A DNA stretch of 64,000 nucleotides from Dryococelus australis (GCA_029891345.1 CM056993.1:112024623-112088622), one strand, 5' to 3'; counted from the stretch's first letter, positions 23,601-36,000 are shown. Numbers and translations: made by a program. Notes: generated from the letters alone by a model not told the origin.

Positions 23601-25132
23601 GGTAAATAACCTTTACTTTGTTATTTAATACTTTTAAGTTTGTAATGAAAATTCCATTCACCTCTCATGAGATGATCCAAATATTCTTCTGTTGGTGAGT
23701 TTTCTCAGGAATCTTCTATTTTCTCCTGTCTTTTCATTTATAGTTTCTATGTATTATTTATATAAACACACGCACGCGCACACACTCTCTCTTTCACTCG
23801 TTACACCAGTCATGACTTTTGGATTCCAACACAATTGTTTACAGTTTTATTTTCAATATGGTTCACACACAGTTACATAATACTTTGTAAAGGTATCTTG
23901 TAAAAACAAGAAGACACATTGAAATTTGTTATTTTTCGAAACATATTTATTTCACAAGTAACATAATGTTACAAAATACAGTACACTTGACACACAATAT
24001 AGGGTGAATCACATCAAATTGAAAGTATAGGATGTTCACCAATTCAGTATATGTTATATGCTGTTGACTAACATGTTAAATGACCAACTTTCTTGCTGAA
24101 AATATTAATACTATTTCTTTCCCAGATATGATGTAAACGGTTTACTCCAGCATGTAAATAACTTGCTAATATTCAATTTACACTTGGATTTCTGTATACA
24201 CGAGCAAGTGACTTCGTGATCTTTGTCTTCCATCGTTACACTCTAGACGTTTACACACACCATTTACTTATATACTAAATTACACTCGTTAGTCTATAAT
24301 CTTTATTTCTATCTTGCTTCACTGCAGGTAGTGCCAACCACTGTTATTAGTTATATATTATCAATTGTTGACTGGTGGATTATCTTCCACTTTACCCTAG
24401 GCAGTTATGAACGACCATTTCACTATTAGTTTGGAGTTTTTGCTTGCTGAGAAGAATGGTAATGTGCAACCATATGTTTGACACAGCTTTTTGAATAAAT
24501 AGCGGTTATAGCCTTTCTGAATATCTGTTATTTTTCCATTCCATACACTCTCTAAAATTATTTTTTGATCAAGTCCACACATGAATATCTCACAAATTTT
24601 TTAATGGTTCATGCAAATACCATCTATATTTCCATAGTCCATACAACCACATTCCCAATGCTAGACCATGGTGATTTTTGATAACCAATGTATTTGTCTT
24701 CCTATACTTTGGATTTAGGTATTTCCAGTCGAATGGTGGTTTGAAGATGAAGACGGTTGTATGGTCTTCCATGTCTATAACAGCCAATTCTATAATGATG
24801 AGTGTGTTAAGAGGCTGAGATCATTACACATTGCAGAATATCTTGCCTCTATGTCGGTTCGTCATCTACTGATTCACGTCAATACCTTAACCAACTTATC
24901 TCTAATAATACAGGTCACTAGTCTGTCATGTATTATTAAATCGTAAGCTTGAGTATTTGGTGTAATGTGTGTGTTTGCAATTATTTCAATTCGTGATTCA
25001 ATAACATTATTGTTATTGCTGTTGTTTTTTTGCTAACATCAAATACGAATAAAGGTCCTCTGGTCTTAAATGATTCGGGTTCTAGGATTGGTATGCTATC
25101 TTTACCGTAATACATTTCCTGGAAATTTATGT
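23601..25132. other. Intron, nothing recognised beyond a SINE body and CA/CT run
   Basis: Holds the partial SINE body at 23692-23755 and a short CACGCACGCGCACACACTCTC run at about 23765. The remainder is AT-rich with no coding features. Confidence 0.4.
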
Positions 25133-25136
25133 ACAT

Positions 25137-26964
25137 TGACACCATCGGGTGAGACACGAGACGAACGATGACACAAATACTTACTGGTAATTTGGGTGCC
25201 AGTGGTGCTTCCAAATCACCATACTATTGAGACTCAGGGTTCTTAGGGATGCTGTGAGTTCTGTGTGTCTGTCTCACCCATGCGTACTTACAAACATGTA
25301 GGCAATACTAAACTTTTTACTAAACATCACTTGAAATAAACACTTAATAAAATGTGTGTGGCTAGGACACTGTCACTACTGAATAAAAGAGTTAAATTCA
25401 CTATAGACTTGTTTTTATTTATTGTTATTATGCATACACATCAACGTGACAATTAAATGATTATCTCGGTCATGACTAGCCAATTCCACTTATGTGCTCC
25501 CCAGCCTGCAATTACTCTAGTGCACGCCTAAATGGATGATCTCACTGAGGTGCATGAAAGCACAGCCTTCACAAGTGAAGAAAGCCGACAGCCGCTAGAG
25601 TGGACTGACGGTTTTTCCCTGTAGACGGTACACAGTGAAATACAAATGAAACCCTTGATACTGATTAACATGTGTGATTACTCGGCATCACTAACGCAGT
25701 TATTGTGAGTATTCACAATAAACACACACATGTGTGAAATCAAGCTTAGATGACGCGGATGCCGCTGGGTGAAGTTCGTAGCGGACCTCGAGGTGTAGGT
25801 GAAATTGTAATATTTCTGTGTGGAAATGGCAAACTAAATCCAGACAAAATATTATTCTTGCTGAGAAAATTGATCTCTTGATGATTGAATTGGTTACAGG
25901 CTTGTAAAATGCCTGATGGCGGTAAAATCAAACATTACTGTGACAGTGTTGTCAAAAACAAAAAGCATCAATTTACGTGAACAATACATTGAACTCTAAA
26001 TAAAATTAACATAGAACCTTACTTAAATATTGCTCGTACAAAGTTACATAAATAAGCTTCCAAAACGCATCTATGGCGTATACAAAGACTTGGCATCAAT
26101 CGGCCACATGGTTTTACGTGACATTGCTGTAAAATATTCAAACACGAAAAATACCCTCAAATACATAAATAAAAACAAAGCTCTTAAAATTGCATGTGGC
26201 AATAATGCATAAGTTACAATGAATTGCCATAAACATTGGCGGATGGCGCCTGATTCAAGTTGCGCGGCTCACATACCCTTTCCGACATCTTTCTCCTTCT
26301 TCTCCTCGATTAAGTTAAAAATACGCAAGGGCGCAATAAATAAATAAATCGGAAGCATAATGCTGGGGAAAATGTCTGGCAAAAACGTATGCAAGGCAAG
26401 GTTAACTGGTAAACTAAATTGACTATGGAAACTTAAATCAGTGAACAAAAGTTGTACTGCGTACGTGACAGTGTCTTACCTCGCCAGCTCTCCTCAACAG
26501 ACTGTCTAGAGACAAGCGTCGCATGGACCTACCATGGCTGCTTATGAGGTTCACATAAGTGGAAGTGCTACACATACAGAGTAAAATATTTAATTATTGG
26601 AAATAAAATGGCACAAATTAAATTAATTATTGTTTTACATTTTCATAATTTTCTTATGGATTTTAATATTAATTTAGTATCTCTTTATGATGGTATTCAT
26701 GCCGGAATTTCAGTGTTCTTAATCTCGTTGCTGCGGGCACTTTGAATTTTATAACCAAATTATTTAAAAATTGTAACAAACACTGAAACACATTTTAAGA
26801 TATATTAAACCCTGAAAATACAATAGAACATATTTTACACTGAAAAATAACATTTATATGAAAGTTCAAAATTATTGGCCTCTTTGCGCACGTGCGGGAT
26901 GCGTGACACGTGTGCAATGAGCGCCGTCATGGGCTCTAGCGCTGCTGGCTGTTAGTCGGCGTCA
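25137..26964 (-). mobile_element. Solo gypsy LTR (copy 2) with perfect target duplication
   Basis: On the plus strand it starts TGACACCATCGGG and ends CGGCGTCA, so it has TG/CA termini. It is flanked by ACAT on both sides (25133-25136 and 26965-26968), the 4-bp duplication typical of Ty3/gypsy integration. It is 1828 bp and homologous over its whole length, in inverse orientation, to 45980-47931 and 57693-59489. It lacks about 150 bp that those copies contain near the middle. No internal retroelement sequence adjoins, so it is a recombination product (solo LTR). Confidence 0.9.
25746..25931 (-). other. Short frame conserved in the LTR
   Basis: 61-codon frame whose C-terminal half (FPHRNITISPTPRGPLR) also stays open in the LTR copies at 47007-47192 and 58539-58751. 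All three stop at the same TAA, with no frame-disrupting indel over about 57 codons. No known domain. It may be a real accessory peptide of the element or simple shared ancestry. Confidence 0.3.
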
Positions 26965-27172
26965 ACATATTGTAGCAAACAAGGTATTCATCATTTCAAA
27001 AGTTTGTATTGAAATTCGTATAGGGATAGACTTGGCTATTTAGTTAAATCTTAAGGTTTTTCATGTAACAATGGTCAAACACACAGATCTGTCTGATCCT
27101 AAATTGTTTTGACGCTTTGTTTGAAAACATATAATGACATATTTCGGTTTATCATTTTAAAATTTTGATTTC

Positions 27173-27905
27173 TCATTTCATACGACATCGTGATACTGGT
27201 AGCGATGGAAATGTCTCCAAAATCCACGAGCGGATTGCATGGTCTAGATGATTCCCTTTTTCAATATACTTTAGGATCTTTACGCATTCACGAGTGTTAA
27301 TTTCAATATGCGGCATCCACCATTCGACACTGATTAATTCAAATGTTACACCTTCCTCCTTATTGGCAGTATCGTATATTGCTTTCAAATGCATATTGCA
27401 GAATACAATAACTAACTCTTGTTTAGCATTTACTGTAACATTTCTATAGTCTTCAGCGAACCTAAGTACCATAGTTAGCAGACTTACAACTTTGTATTTC
27501 CCACCTGGGTTTATTTCTGGTTTGTAATTGTTAACATGATGCTAGCCCACCATAATGGTTATATAAACATTGTGTGTAGTTTGCGAGAGATAGTTCTTTA
27601 TCATGGAAGTAATTCCAACATCCAGTGTTTGGTCAATTTCAACACCATTAAGCAGGTATGCAATTCTGTCGATCAAATGAAGTATTTTATTTCGCACTAT
27701 TCATGTAGTTACTGAATTAGTTGCATCGAATGCCTATTTCATTGTTCCTGTGAACTTCAAACTTTATTTCGACAGTAAAGTATAAATGTCATGATTTTGT
27801 ATATGAATCCTTATTTCTGATGGAAACATATATGGACCTGCACCAAACGGTTCATGCGCATGTATTTCTTAATTGGTGATTGTGTCTTAATAACGTATGG
27901 GTTGT
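27173..27905 (-). pseudogene. Major-capsid-type protein remnant (Polinton-like)
   Basis: The best-preserved part is the 99-codon stretch 27173-27472, containing RFAEDYRNVTVNAKQELVIVF, ISVEWWMPHIEIN and RSWILETFPSLP, the pattern near the C-terminal part of double-jelly-roll-type capsid proteins of Polinton-like elements. Upstream (about 27480-27905, minus strand) scattered capsid-like segments persist in different frames, separated by stops. The C-terminal end is missing. In the intact family the protein forms the icosahedral shell. This copy is broken in several places and its assignment rests on pattern recognition only. Confidence 0.6.
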
Positions 27906-27947
27906 TAAACATTAAGTATGACTTCCATTTATATTAACTCTATATCC

Positions 27948-28145
27948 TTATTTCTGTAAAAACAATTTGTTGCACCATGTTAACCTCATGGGGTTCGTAA
28001 TTGAAGTAAACGTTTTATGATTCCGTTTACGTCTTTTAATAGATTTGTTCTTAGAAATGTAGTCTTTAACTGAACCGCTTACTTTACGTCCATATTGAGT
28101 ACAATACACAATAACCATTTTGATTTTAGTGCACATGGAATGCAT
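27948..28145 (-). other. Short basic frame inside the virus-like block
   Basis: 65 codons, very basic in the middle (KSIKRRKRNHK). It lies between the small capsid-type gene and the major-capsid remnant, on the same strand. Could be an N-terminal part of the next gene or chance. Not recognised. Confidence 0.2.
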
Positions 28146-28149
28146 GTGT

Positions 28150-28911
28150 TTATATACTTTTCTTTAAATGTAACTGCATAGTAATTTCTTTGTTTCTACA
28201 ATTAATAAGTTTACCGTTTTGATAGACAATTGTAATGAGTATTTCATCAACATGATTAACTATTACTGGAAGTTGGATTAAAGTACTGGGGTTTTCAATT
28301 ATTTTGCAACCTGTAGTGTGCACATGTGAATTCATGTATTGTATTTGCTGGCTTTCCATTTAATTATGAACCACCTACAATATTTACATTTACATGTCAT
28401 ACATAAACCGACAAAATATTAACCTGTTTTAACGATTTGTGTAAATTATTATTGGGATACACACTCCGTTCGTAACCTAACGTATTTGCAATTGAATTGT
28501 TTTCCGTGAAATCAATATCAACATTACTTTGCATTGTACTAGTTGAAGTATTTGGATTTCCACGTAATCGAAAATATACATTTTCAGGTAATGCTGCCTT
28601 AATGAATGTTTCCAAATCTTCTATTTTGTAAGATTTCACTGGTTTCACAATCCTGTATTTTTCTTCACCAATGTTGAATGTAAATGATTGATTTTGCATA
28701 TCAATGTTTGGAATGCTGTTGTAACAAATTTGATTAAGCATATTTGCCACTCACCATCTAACTCCAATGCTGGAAAATGAACAAAACACAATTGCAATGA
28801 GTTTCCACTTAATATCAATGTAATTGATGTATTACTAATAGGTGATGTTCTGCACTTGTTTCCAGGTTTCAAATTTTTTCGTCGTCCAATTTTTTTTGGT
28901 TTAAGATACAT
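28150..28911 (-). pseudogene. Minor capsid-type protein remnant (Polinton-like)
   Basis: Three minus-strand pieces in changing frames: within 28645-28911 (SITLILSGNSLQLCFVHFPA, LDGEWQICLIKF), 28397-28750 (IPNIDMQNQSFTFNIGEEKY, FRLRGNPNTST, NSIANTLGYE), and 28150-28359 (TLIQLPVIVNHVDEILITIV, ITMQLHLKK). The order of a beta-rich N-terminus, a middle block and a C-terminus ending in LHLKK is that of a conserved protein in insect and cnidarian Polinton-like elements that I take to be the penton/minor capsid type. At least two frame breaks. The exact role is inferred. Confidence 0.6.
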
Positions 28912-29310
28912 ACCTTTGCCACTTCATTTAGCTGATTAGCGAGAGCTGAAACTCCTCCCATTAGAGCTCCAAGGGCTATAATGCTGGAAAAATGAATGAT
29001 AATATTCCACCTTTCTTGGTTTGTTGTTTTGTCTTGTGTTTTACTACAATGCTTCTTTTCACTTTGACTCGCATTACTTTGTCCATGACCCAAGCGGTGA
29101 GCTTTTCACCTGTGGATGTGGATGGATTCTTCCTTATATTTGCTGCTTTATCGGCTAGAATCGTATCCACTATACATCTTTATTTCAAATCGTTTGTTTG
29201 AGCGTAAACTATGTTGTACTCTTTACAAGCATTATCCAAAGAGTTTATTCCTTTATTATTACATGTCAGATGTTTTGCAAGTTTCATTCCTGAGCCACAG
29301 TAATTGTATT
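28870..29310 (-). pseudogene. PLA2-like / hydrophobic core protein remnant
   Basis: Reading leftward from about 29305: NYCGSGMKLAKHL, then DNACKEYNIVYAQ, a TAA stop, ADKAANIRKNPS, then a hydrophobic run IIALGALMGGVSALANQLNE, and near 28910 a basic MYLKPKKIGRRK tail. The Cys-Gly calcium-loop motif followed by D..C....Y resembles the viral phospholipase A2 fold. The Gly/Ala-rich hydrophobic segment and LKP tail are typical of the equivalent Polinton-like protein. In the expected His-Asp catalytic pair this copy reads Tyr-Asn. A stop and a frame change break the gene. Confidence 0.6.
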
Positions 29311-29671
29311 ACGGTAAATGCACTTCAAATTGCAATTTATTAATCAATGTTTTCAATGCTCCACAATCTTTTTTTATGTTTTTTTGGTATGAGCCATTAT
29401 TTTCAGCGGAATGCATTGCTATTTTTAGGTTCTCATTTATAGTTTTACGTCAGTCCGTTACATTACACCTTGTGTATAATGCAGGTTGTAAAACAAAGTG
29501 TGCATCTTCCGGTAATTGTTTCTATGAAAGAAAACTTAATTGAACAGAAACATGGAATTTTTTACTGCCAAATATACATTGTATAATAAGCAGTCTTCTT
29601 AATGCAGAAATACTTGTATTATTATATCAATTTTGTAACATCCGAATGGACTTAAGTTAGAAAACATATAT

Positions 29672-30110
29672 GTGTTTTCTAAGACAATACAAAAAGAGAA
29701 ATATCGACTAGCGAACATTTTGTCATCAATTAAAGGAATGCATTATATACCTTTCACTAATAAAGGCAAAATTGTGCATCCAAGTGAAGCATTACCAAAT
29801 TCCTTATTTATATTTGATGATGTTTTGTGTGAACTGCAAGGTGAAATTCAGCAATATTTTAGTTTTGGTAGACATTCAAATATTGATTGTTTTTATCTTT
29901 CCTAAAAGTTATGAACGTATTCCAAAACATAATTTGCGCGATAATGCAAATATGTTAATCTTGTTTTAAATTGACATTTTCAATCTACAACATATTTACA
30001 TGATCATTTTATAGTCAATATGTTATTTACAAAATTAAAAGATATGTGTTTTTACTGTTGGAAAGAGAAGTATAGTTTTCTGGTAATTATTCCCTCACTT
30101 CTACTATATG
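29672..30110 (+). pseudogene. Genome-packaging ATPase remnant (FtsK/HerA type)
   Basis: Frame 29672-29905 contains a Walker-B-like strand LFIFDDVLCELQGEIQQYF at about 29806-29860, then FGRHSNIDCFYLS. After a frame change, about 29905-29965 reads ERIPKHNLRDNANMLILF, ending at a stop. Later scattered matches run to about 30110. FDDV followed by a YFS.GRH segment and LRDNAN is the C-terminal half of Polinton-like packaging ATPases. No Walker A motif was found upstream, so the N-terminal half is lost. In intact elements this enzyme pumps DNA into capsids. Confidence 0.68.
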
Positions 30111-30163
30111 AAGGGATATATCATTTTGGATTTGATAGTGTTTATACTTGTAAATAAAGAATA

Positions 30164-30364
30164 ATGGGTATTTCAAAGTTTGGACATAGTGGTATAAGAC
30201 GTAGTCATTACAATACCTGTTTAACCGAAAATTGCAATGGGAATTGTGATTTGAATGAACATATATTACGTAATGTAGGCATGGCATTGAAATACAGTGA
30301 TGCTGCAAATAAACACTATGTGGAAGACTTAAACACTATACCATTTTTTACATTATTGCATTAA
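30164..30364 (+). other. Small frame after the ATPase, unrecognised
   Basis: 66 codons starting MGISKFGHSG. Its position right after the ATPase on the same strand suggests that it belongs to the virus-like element, which often has small genes there. No function can be assigned. Confidence 0.3.
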
Positions 30365-30503
30365 TTTGGGCCAATCTTCAATGTACTGCTCCAATATTGA
30401 TTTAGTTTGAAGCAGCGTACGTATATGCATACATATCTACATTAACATGTCTAGTTAGCTGAAATAGTGACCCAGAAAGAATTTCGTAGTGTAAGACTGC
30501 ATT

Positions 30504-32690
30504 CGGTACGATATAGGAAACCAGTATCCAAAATCGTACAGTCAGTATTGTAAATCGTACCACTACAAACAGAAATAGGCTAATACTAAGTGTTGTCCAT
30601 GGAAACAGCTATAATGATGTTTAATTGTATACAAGTATATATTTTACCCTAAATTAAACAAACAAACAAACAAATAATTTACATGCAACACAAATAAAAC
30701 ATTTCAGTCCTGATTTAACCCCTGCGCACGTTTCATGTACCCAGGTGTGACACTCTACACATTGCACCATATTTTCTACGACATTTTCCTCATACTGAAC
30801 AAAACCAATCGTCTTGCACAAGTTCTATAGTTACATTGTATGTGAACAAAGTTGAAGGTACATTGTTGTCTAGAGTTGTTCTTAAAAGCTTGTTTGCACA
30901 TGCAGAACGTCCCTTCCCTTTTGTAGATTTACTATCTACTTTGCTGGTCGTCTTCCTTTTTATATCTTTTGCAGCCATCAGATCATGTTAGTATGGGCTG
31001 CTGGTCAGTACAACAGCATGTTGAGCTCCCCGCCATGCTGGTGTGGACACATGTTTGGGGCATGTTGGAATCGGAGAAATAGCTTCAATAGAAACATTCA
31101 ACTTTGAGATCATCTCCTGCTGAGTAGGCCTATCATTAGTGCTAATTATTTCACTACCTTTTGGATCGCTGATATTTTCTGTAGGCTTATGAGAAGGCGT
31201 ATCCATCTCATTTTCACCGGAGTGGCATTCATTTTCTTTCAGATTTGCAGCTGCTAAAAAGTCGGAATCGTTAAAAAATATTACGATCTACTGGCCAGAT
31301 TCCACAAACACAAAATCCGTTAGTGGCATTCTCAATATTTGCTGCCCTTGCTTAGGCCTCTGCTATAAGTTGGGTAACCTGATACTGGGTAACACCTAAA
31401 CCATTTTTCAATTGCCTGGGAGTAATAATTTTCTAATGGCTTGAAGAAGGACCTGTCCAGATGTTGTAACCGATGAGTTATGTGGGCAGGCAACTGCAAC
31501 ATAAGGATGCCATTGGCTCTTGCAAGTTCCAAAGCTTCTACATTCTTCGAATGTGTCGAATGACCAATTAAAATTAAGAGAAACTTGTTGTCGATATTTG
31601 GTTTGAAGACAGCAATAAAATGTTGTAAACATTTTACAAAAACAGATTATCTTAGGTGGATCATACATCCTCGACATACAAGTACAACACACTAGTGTTG
31701 TATTGATACCTCTTTCCCCACTTGCAATAGCTCCCACCTGATGCTTTCCTTTCATAGCCAACACTTTCTGGCATATTTTTTGTACAGTGCTGAAGCCCGT
31801 CTCATCCATATTGAACACACAAGCAGCATTAAATTAGTTTTCATCTATCGCTCTTTCCAGGATATAAAAAAATCCTAACACATTCTTCTTGTTGAACCCC
31901 TTTGCACGTGCCATGGAAGTAGACTCTGGCTCACGTAGCGCTAATTCCTTGTGATGGGCTTTAAAGGCATAAAACCATTTCTTCCCTGCCATTTCTGTCA
32001 ATCTGTTGAAGCTGTGTGGTATTTCATTGCGCTCTGCAATTTGGAATTCCAACTTCCGGACATCAGTGATTGTTACTCCAAACAGAAGCTCTTCTAATCT
32101 TAAAATATGATCGAGTTGTTGCTCTACTTCGGGTGGAAGGGTGGTGGTACGGCCTATGGCTTTTACGGATTCATTAGCTACTACATTCTTCCTGTCTAAG
32201 TGCCTTTTCAATTTTGGCTTTGGAATGTTGTATTGTCGACAGCATTCATTAAAACTCATGTCCCCGTTTCTATACGACGACGCAAGTGTCATTGCTATCT
32301 CCATATCAATCCAAGCTCCATATTTCCTTTTCATCATTCTGTAACACACAACTGACATGTGTTTTAGAAAATTTTTATTTATGGTGACTATTAAATATTT
32401 TTGCACATGGTAAATATGGAACTTGGCAAATGTAAGGCATGTTCAACTGAAAACCCATTGTCCTCGGATGTTGATGTACGACCATTGAGAAAAATGTTTT
32501 GTAAAAAATGCACAGATTTAATGCGGAACCTATACTGAAGTTTGTAATAAAATGAGATCACTGCATAAAACTATGCAAAAGGTTATTTAGATTGTACAAA
32601 GTGCTTACATATACAGTCGGCAGTAAACGGGTTTCATTGTATCTTGCCTTGTAGTAGTATCCTAATTCGTACCGGTACAATTTACAAAAC
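30504..32690 (-). mobile_element. Tigger/pogo-family DNA transposon, decayed
   Basis: The transposase relic (30726-32406) sits between candidate inverted repeats: CGGTACGATATAGGAAAC (30504-30521), against a right end at 32657-32674 whose reverse complement is CGGTACGAATTAGGATAC. A second weaker pair (TTGTAAATCGTACC at about 30547 and its partner near 32680) lies nearby. A TA target duplication cannot be placed with certainty, so the outer limits are approximate. Confidence 0.6.
30726..32406 (-). pseudogene. Tigger/pogo-type transposase (CENP-B HTH + DDE_1), broken
   Basis: Minus strand. An N-terminal helix-turn-helix (SYRNGDMSFNECCRQYNIPK) is followed by a CENP-B-type DNA-binding segment (EEQ-like region, AGKKWFYAFKAHHKELALR) to 31834. 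One in-frame TAA then precedes FNMDETGFSTVQK, which carries the first catalytic Asp. A frame change near 31.6 kb leads to ILIGHSTHSKNVEALELA, where the second catalytic Asp position reads Ile, and LPAHITHRLQHLDRSFFKPL with the third acidic residue. The tail 30790-30978 is Lys-rich and ends in a remnant Cys-containing finger. Normal length would be near 500 residues. Antisense to the dynein gene; non-functional. Confidence 0.88.
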
Positions 32691-32699
32691 TACGACATG

Positions 32700-33105
32700 G
32701 TATGTCTTAGGCAACTCGTCACCAAACAAAATAAACATATGAAACCTAACCTCAAATTGTTTGTCGTCTGATATAAATTAGTTCAAAATGTGAAGAAGAG
32801 TTGTCTTTACAATAATAAAGATATTTAAACAATAATTACTTACTTTTCGATTTCATACACGCTTACAACTGAGGATCAGAAACTACATCCAGAAGTACAA
32901 ATAATCATAAACTCCAATAACATCGCTAAACGTGGTTCTTTGGAGTGGCCAGAAATTACATCAGGTTCATCTTGTAGCCACAAGAGCGCAGTGGTATTCA
33001 TATTTCCTGAAATACGGATGCGGCACGATTTAGGAGGCGGTATGCATTCGGCTACTTTCCTCATTAAACATATTTAAATTACAGTCAACCTACAGACAAG
33101 AGAAA
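32700..33105. other. Intron between elements
   Basis: A minus-strand frame of 62 codons at 32876-33064 has no recognised domain. Otherwise AT-rich. Confidence 0.35.
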
Positions 33106-33774
33106 TTACAGTAAAAGCCTGATATAATATGGCTGTTGGGATACATAACATAAGCCTGCCTTATAGCTTTCACGGTATTCCAGGAGTGACCGAGTACAGT
33201 ATAAAAAAAAAGCCAGTTTTCTAATGGGGCATGGCTCCTTCTGTCAAACACGAAATAAGTGTTATTATTTACCGCTGCAACTCGTGAAACATTTAGCCCC
33301 TTCCTATCTATATCACTGGACTTGACAGTGCCCAAGGGAGGGAAACAGAAAATGAGAAATGCGCTGTGATGAAGGGGGTCACATGCATTCAAGCAAGAAT
33401 AACTAAAAAATTCTTGCATTTTCCAGGCAAAGGTTTTACTTATTCCACCAAGGGTGGTGTTCGCCTTTGTTGTTTGTCACGTGGGTTGGAAAAGGGGGTT
33501 TACCTCCTGCCCCCTGCTGTGTCTGGTTGGGAGGATGTGAGAATGAGAAACAAAGCTCACGTCCAAATAAAACTAAACAGAGATCGAAGCACGCTTGCAC
33601 TGCAGATGGGACCTATCACTGTTTCACATGTTATGAAACATGTCACTTGCTCGTCTGATTTGCATTTTACAAAGGAAAACTAAAACAAAAAAAAAGTGAA
33701 TTATTTGTGGCTTACAAAGAATGGTCCCTTTTCAACATTAAGCCTTGACCATAATAGCTCGTCTGCTCGGAGTT

Positions 33775-34140
33775 TTTTTTTCGAAACTGGGAAGACGTTC
33801 TGTATAGCTTGGATATATGCATTATAATCAAAGTGTCTACTCCATAATTATAATGATTACATAGTGCTATATTTCATATGAGATTAATTAGGCCTGTAAA
33901 TTACTTAGAAACACAAATTTAGAGGCGTGCCTCAAATTTTGGAATTTTTTTCCGAAAATGGGAGGATATGCTAATAGTCTCATTATACAAACTATAATCA
34001 AAGTGTCTACATCATAATTATATTGATTATGTAGAGCTGTACACCATATGTGGTTAATTATAGGCCTCTAAATTACTTAGAAGCACAAATTTTGAGGCAT
34101 GCGCCTCAAATTTAGGAATTTGTTTTTCGAAAATGGGAAG
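33775..34140. repeat. About 175-bp tandem satellite-like monomers, block 1
   Basis: Two full monomers: the phrase CGAAA(A/C)TGGGA recurs at about 33782, 33953 and 34128 (periods 171 and 175). Each monomer contains CAAAGTGTCTAC, GATTA..TAG.GCT and a short palindrome of the form TTGAGGC..GCCTCAA. Confidence 0.9.
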
Positions 34141-36000
34141 GCAGAAATATACTCTAATAGCGAGTTAACGGACATGTAATGTGTACAGACTGCCAAAAAG
34201 CCCCGCGCAAGGGCACCAATATGAAATATTGCTTATATTTCATATAAATATGTAATATAGTGTGTAGAGAGCTGTGAAGAACACACATAAGGCCTCCTTG
34301 TTGCGATAGCCAATATCAGATATAATCATATTATTGTCAATATTCAAGTAGATATGTGCTGTGTATGGTGTAGAATTTGCATATGCAACAATGGGACAAC
34401 ACACATAACACGAGTGACCAGGCTGCACAGCTGAGTTGCAATAAATCAGTGGGAAAGGATGTGATCTTACCTAGGCTGCCTCTGTATAATTGCTCGGTGC
34501 AGTCCTGGGCTGGTAGGGGAACAAGTTTATTACCATTAGCACCCTCTAGAGACTAGCATTTGGCACATATGCAATTTATGTACATACGTCTAAGTAAGGC
34601 ATATAATTGAAAACTCTAGTAAACACATATGTAAGACCCTGGGTAAGAAATAGGTTAACTTGACACTACAGTAGAAAAAACGACAAAACAGATACGCCCT
34701 TTAAATAGATTTCATTTATTTTACTTTTCATTTCCTTTTGTATTGTAATTGTTCAAATCAGAAATAATTAAAAACCCTGATGGCAATATGAGAAAAGCTA
34801 TAAAGACAACACACTATCCTAATAACACTAAAAGTGGTCATGTCTAGCCTACTTAAACCCTTTTACAGTTACGTGACATAGCTTACCAGAGTCTGAATAT
34901 ACTGGTTTCTAAATCAAATTAATTAAACTGTTCTCTGTAAGTAAATTTTACATTAAAATAAATTGTGCTCTCACTAAACAGTCTAGCTCTGGTAGAAACT
35001 ACTCTTAGCACAGGTTTTGCAGTGGGCCTATGTGTGCTTGAAATTTACGTACTTATAAAAGTCAAGATGGCGTCGCTTGTGTACTGATGCTAATGGAAAT
35101 CGAGCTGAATAAAACTGTAAATAAAATTAGGTCGAGGTGAAAATTTTAGATCTTTTTGTAAGACTTATCTTTTAATCACCAAGCGGATTGAAGGTTGGAT
35201 GCTCTTGCAGGATTAAGGTGGAGATACGTGGAGCTCCACTTTACACGTACATAGGTGGCGTGTTTAAACTATCTTATCTCCTGACCACTTAATCTCGCTA
35301 ATGGGTGACCATTGACACAAACTCCATTGCTGGTTACAAATTTACTGAAAAGTTGGTTCAGGAACACATCTACACACCCTAAAACTAATTTAAAGTCCTA
35401 CCTCTCCATCTACTTAAAACGGGAAGTCCTGCCCTACTTCTGACATCGCTGGAGGCTGCTAGCGAAGAGGGCATTAGTCTCTGCAGGCTGATGCTAGCTT
35501 AAGGGGGCCTATAGCGCCAGCCAATCAACAATCAGGATTTAAACCTGCGGGCCAAATGGTGATAAAATTATTCAAACAACCTATATAAACCACTTTTAAA
35601 GACCTAAATGAAGAAAAACCAAAGAATACGTGATCTTGGAACTGAGGTATTATACAATAAAAACTAGAAAGACGTACAAAATTGAGATCACACCAAAAAT
35701 TAATAGTAATAAAAAAAAAAAAATATATATATATATATATACAATGAAAAATGAACTAGCCTATCAGAATTATACATAACTATTATTGCCAACATACATC
35801 TAAGTTCTAAAAATGTTACATGTTAAGAAAGAAAAAAATTATTAATAAAAATAAATAAAGTTTACATAGGCTGTTGAAATCATATAAGTGACATGTGTGA
35901 AAAAAATATTATATTAACTCTTGCATGACAATATGTGTAGCAATTAGAACAGGAAAAATAATATAAGTTAATTGTATGCATAAAAACCCTATTTTCATGG
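34141..36000. other. Non-repeated insert between satellite blocks
   Basis: About 1.86 kb separates monomers of the same satellite; its left junction falls inside a monomer. Its content is a GC-richer stretch at 34.45-34.55 and 35.0-35.55 kb plus AT-rich DNA, with an A/TA run at 35699-35741. No open frame of interest. Probably a non-autonomous element inserted into the array; end repeats were not identified. Confidence 0.35.

Larger units (their letters stand above)
27173..30364. mobile_element. Polinton/Maverick (adintovirus-like) fragment, decayed
   Basis: A cluster of virus-type genes in two opposing blocks. On the minus strand from right to left are a phospholipase-A2-like/core protein, a small capsid-type protein and a major-capsid-type protein; on the plus strand is a genome-packaging ATPase fragment. 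This set is characteristic of Polinton/Maverick elements and their viral relatives (adintoviruses). No DNA polymerase B, integrase, protease or terminal repeats are seen, so this is a partial relic. It starts about 200 bp after the solo LTR and ends just before the Tigger/pogo relic. All frames are damaged. Confidence 0.75.

Noticed and set aside
33366-33683. 105-codon frame as a gene
   Set aside because: No recognisable domain, and it overlaps another frame of similar quality; lies within repeat-derived sequence.
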